64,000 nucleotides of DNA from Adineta steineri (Eukaryota > Rotifera > Eurotatoria > Adinetida > Adinetidae): contig CAJNOI010000056.1 in assembly GCA_905250115.1 (NCBI GenBank), forward strand, positions 123,640-187,639. The letters run 5' to 3'. Under the pieces are notes generated by a model. That model saw only the letters and a list, made by a program, of their open reading frames with translations, did not search any database and was not told the DNA's origin. Both the position numbers and the translations under genes were made by a program. Below are positions 62,004 through 64,000 of the stretch, piece after piece; position 1 is the stretch's first letter; each line of letters starts with the position of its first letter.

Positions 62004-63282
62004 ATGACATTAAAAATTGATTTAAAACAAATGTTTATATATATGGCTTTAACTGTAGGTACATCATCATTAGCTTATCGAATATGGTTATTAATTAAAA
62101 GAAGTTTTTCGTCTCAACAATACAAAATTACGTCATCGAAAAAAGCAGTTTATATTAATGGGATGTCATCTAGTTTTCCACCAAATTGTTATCGTCAAAC
62201 TCAAATGCGAGATATGTTTATTAAAAACTATTGTGGTGGAGAACAACATATAATTCCAAAAGATTTAGATTTTATTAATCGAGTATTCTCTGCAGCAATG
62301 ATTGAAACATGCTATGTTAATTTACCTGAAGATCAATTATTTATGAGAATGCAACGAGAACAATATACCGAATATGTAAAAAAAAACAAAGTTAGCAATG
62401 GCATGTCAATCTGCAAGAAATGCAATTAAAAATTCTAATGGATTACAAATCCACCAAATAACACATATAGTATTTGGAACGATGACAGGTACAATTGGTG
62501 CTCCATCGATGGATATACATATATCAAAAGAACTTGGTCTCAATCCAAATGTAAAACGTTTAAATGTTGAATCAATGGGATGTTTAACTGGTTTTCGTTT
62601 AACTGGTTTATGTCGAGATATATCACTTGAATCAGAAAATAATGTTGTATTATTAATTGTTTGTGATATTCGATCAGCATTAGGAAATCAATTAACACCA
62701 TTTATTCCTATGGAATCAATTGATAAATCAAATGTTATTATTTCTGCTCTCTTTCGTGATGCATGTGGTGCAGCTATTTTTTCACAAAAAACTTCAAATA
62801 CAATTTGTAATGTAATTGATCATCGTTGTGCAATTATTGATAATACATTAGAATTAGGTCGTTTAAAAGAATTTAACGATTCAAGTATTCATTTATATTT
62901 GGATAAACAATTACCATATGCTGTTTTTGATTATTTACCAAATCTTGTAAATAGTTTACTCAAAGAATATGATATAGATATAAAAATATGTCAATTTGCA
63001 GTTCATACAGGTGGACCAAAAATAATTCGTGGAATTGAAAAATGTTTAAATCTTGATGAAGAACAATTATGTGCATCGTGGTATGTTATGATTAACTATG
63101 GAAATCTTAGTGGAAGTAGCAATCTTGTTGTTCTTGAACATTTTTGTCGTTGGAAATATTCATCAATTAAACCTACTTGTAAAAATATTATTTTTCCAAA
63201 AGATTTTAATCAATATAAATATATAGTTGGTCTTTCGTTTGGACCTGGTATTGCTGTTGAATGTGTTTTGTTTCAATTATAA
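62004..63282 (+). CDS. Type III polyketide synthase-like protein (chalcone synthase fold; A-run frame break)
   Basis: A thiolase-fold enzyme that condenses malonyl-CoA units onto a CoA starter. Residues about 11-31 are a hydrophobic anchor (FIYMALTVGTSSLAYRIWLLI), not seen in plant enzymes. The synthase part starts AVYINGMSSSFPP. All three catalytic residues of the family are present: Cys in VESMGCLTGFRLT, His in FAVHTGGPKII (compare AHPGGP in chalcone synthase) and Asn in NYGNLSGSSNLV. The family's SFGPGIAVE motif is near the C-terminus. Total length is about 426 residues if one A of the A9 run at 62378-62386 is skipped; as written, the first frame ends at 62429 and the catalytic part lies in the next frame. 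No introns. The acceptor TTTTAG ends at 61978, and AATAAA is at 63310. The enzyme is rare in animals, so transfer from bacteria, fungi or protists is likely. Product unknown. Confidence 0.85.
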
Positions 63283-64000
63283 TAATAATAATATTTTATT
63301 TTATGTTTAAATAAAATAAAAACTGTGAATTGATTTTATTTATGAAATGTTTATGTGAATAATAAAATAATTTCTTGATAAATTATTTAACTATTTTTAA
63401 AATAAAAAGTATAAAACAATAAATTGTTTTTTTTATAAGTAACTATACATATTCTGCATGTACTTATGTGCATCATGATATCTAGAAAGTTCTTTTCTAC
63501 AGATTTATTATACTATTATTTCTTGATAAATAGTGTATCTTTTCCTTACAATCATCTATATGATTAAAACTAGATAACCAATCGAGCTTGGTAGTGTACT
63601 TATTTTTACGAAATTCAACTAGACATATAAATATTGACGTATCATAAGTTTTCATATTAATTTATTCTATATTTAAATTAAGAGAAATTCCAATTTAACA
63701 AGAGTTTAAATTTTCAGACAAATAGACTTGATATCAGATTACATATTAATGAGTACGTAATAACATTTTATTTCTATTTATTATTAATTAGTAGTAAAAT
63801 GAAATAATTAAACTAACGGTATTTCATAAAGTCGAAGCAGGCTATCAGCTATCACAGTTTGTTTCAAAGAATTGATTCTTTTGTATGATAAGAGAAGTGT
63901 TTTTCGACATGAAGCCTTTAAAAAAAAGATATATATCCAATGTCTCATAAACAACAACAATGAACATTTCGCTTGAAACAAATAACAACAGCAAGTCCAC
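63283..64000. other. 3' flank of the window, no gene seen
   Basis: AT-rich. It holds the poly(A) signal of the polyketide synthase near its start and no other recognisable feature. Confidence 0.5.

Noticed and set aside
1..64000. CRISPR arrays, operons, ribosome binding sites
   Set aside because: The window is eukaryotic (spliced genes, poly(A) signals); no regularly spaced repeats were seen.

Overview
The window looks like a piece of a bdelloid rotifer nuclear genome (Rotaria/Adineta type). It is strongly AT-rich. Coding exons are split by many 45-90 bp GT-AG introns. The genes include rotifer-style 7TM receptors, a DUF3990 ADP-ribosyltransferase-fold gene and several genes rare in animals (a type III polyketide synthase and a secreted isopenicillin-N-synthase-like oxygenase). 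Most start codons lie a few bases downstream of an unpaired splice acceptor, as expected if spliced-leader trans-splicing is used. The taxonomic call rests on pattern recognition, not on a search.

Layout. 1-14 kb: an intronless 7TM receptor (-), an eight-exon methyl-end fatty-acid desaturase (-), and a DEG/ENaC channel pseudogene (+) with two in-frame stops and a frame break at a splice junction. 14.2-21.3 kb: a thirty-exon PSME4/PA200 proteasome activator (-), the best-supported gene here. 21.3-24.8 kb: non-coding, holding a 482-bp fold-back element. 24.8-30.5 kb: an unrecognised repeat protein with a possible CaaX box (+), a secreted 2-oxoglutarate/Fe(II) oxygenase-like gene (-) and a GT61 glycosyltransferase (+). 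34.5-41.9 kb: a membrane-anchored VOC/glyoxalase-fold protein (+), then a decayed zone (7TM relic, YrhK-domain gene with a stop, an unrecognised broken multi-exon gene), a hAT-type MITE with an 8-bp target duplication, and a secreted CUB-LDLa protein (-). 46.8-49.4 kb: an aminergic-type GPCR (+). 51.3-52.3 kb: a broken DUF3990 gene (-) next to a GC-richer palindromic repeat. 53.6-63.3 kb: a secreted six-cysteine peptide (+), a secreted LURP-one/tubby-fold protein (-), a GT8 glycosyltransferase (-), a membrane-anchored UDP-sugar epimerase (+) and a type III polyketide synthase (+).

Two themes link the genes. First, five otherwise good genes (six sites) share one lesion: a run of 7-9 A on the coding strand is exactly one A too long for the frame. 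This may be a consensus error, real decay or slippage-dependent expression. Second, a separate set of genes carries substitution-type stops and looks truly degenerate, as one expects for redundant copies in a degenerate-tetraploid genome. Three genes (GT61, GT8, UDP-sugar epimerase) belong to glycan synthesis, but they are not arranged as a unit. No operon-like spacing was seen.
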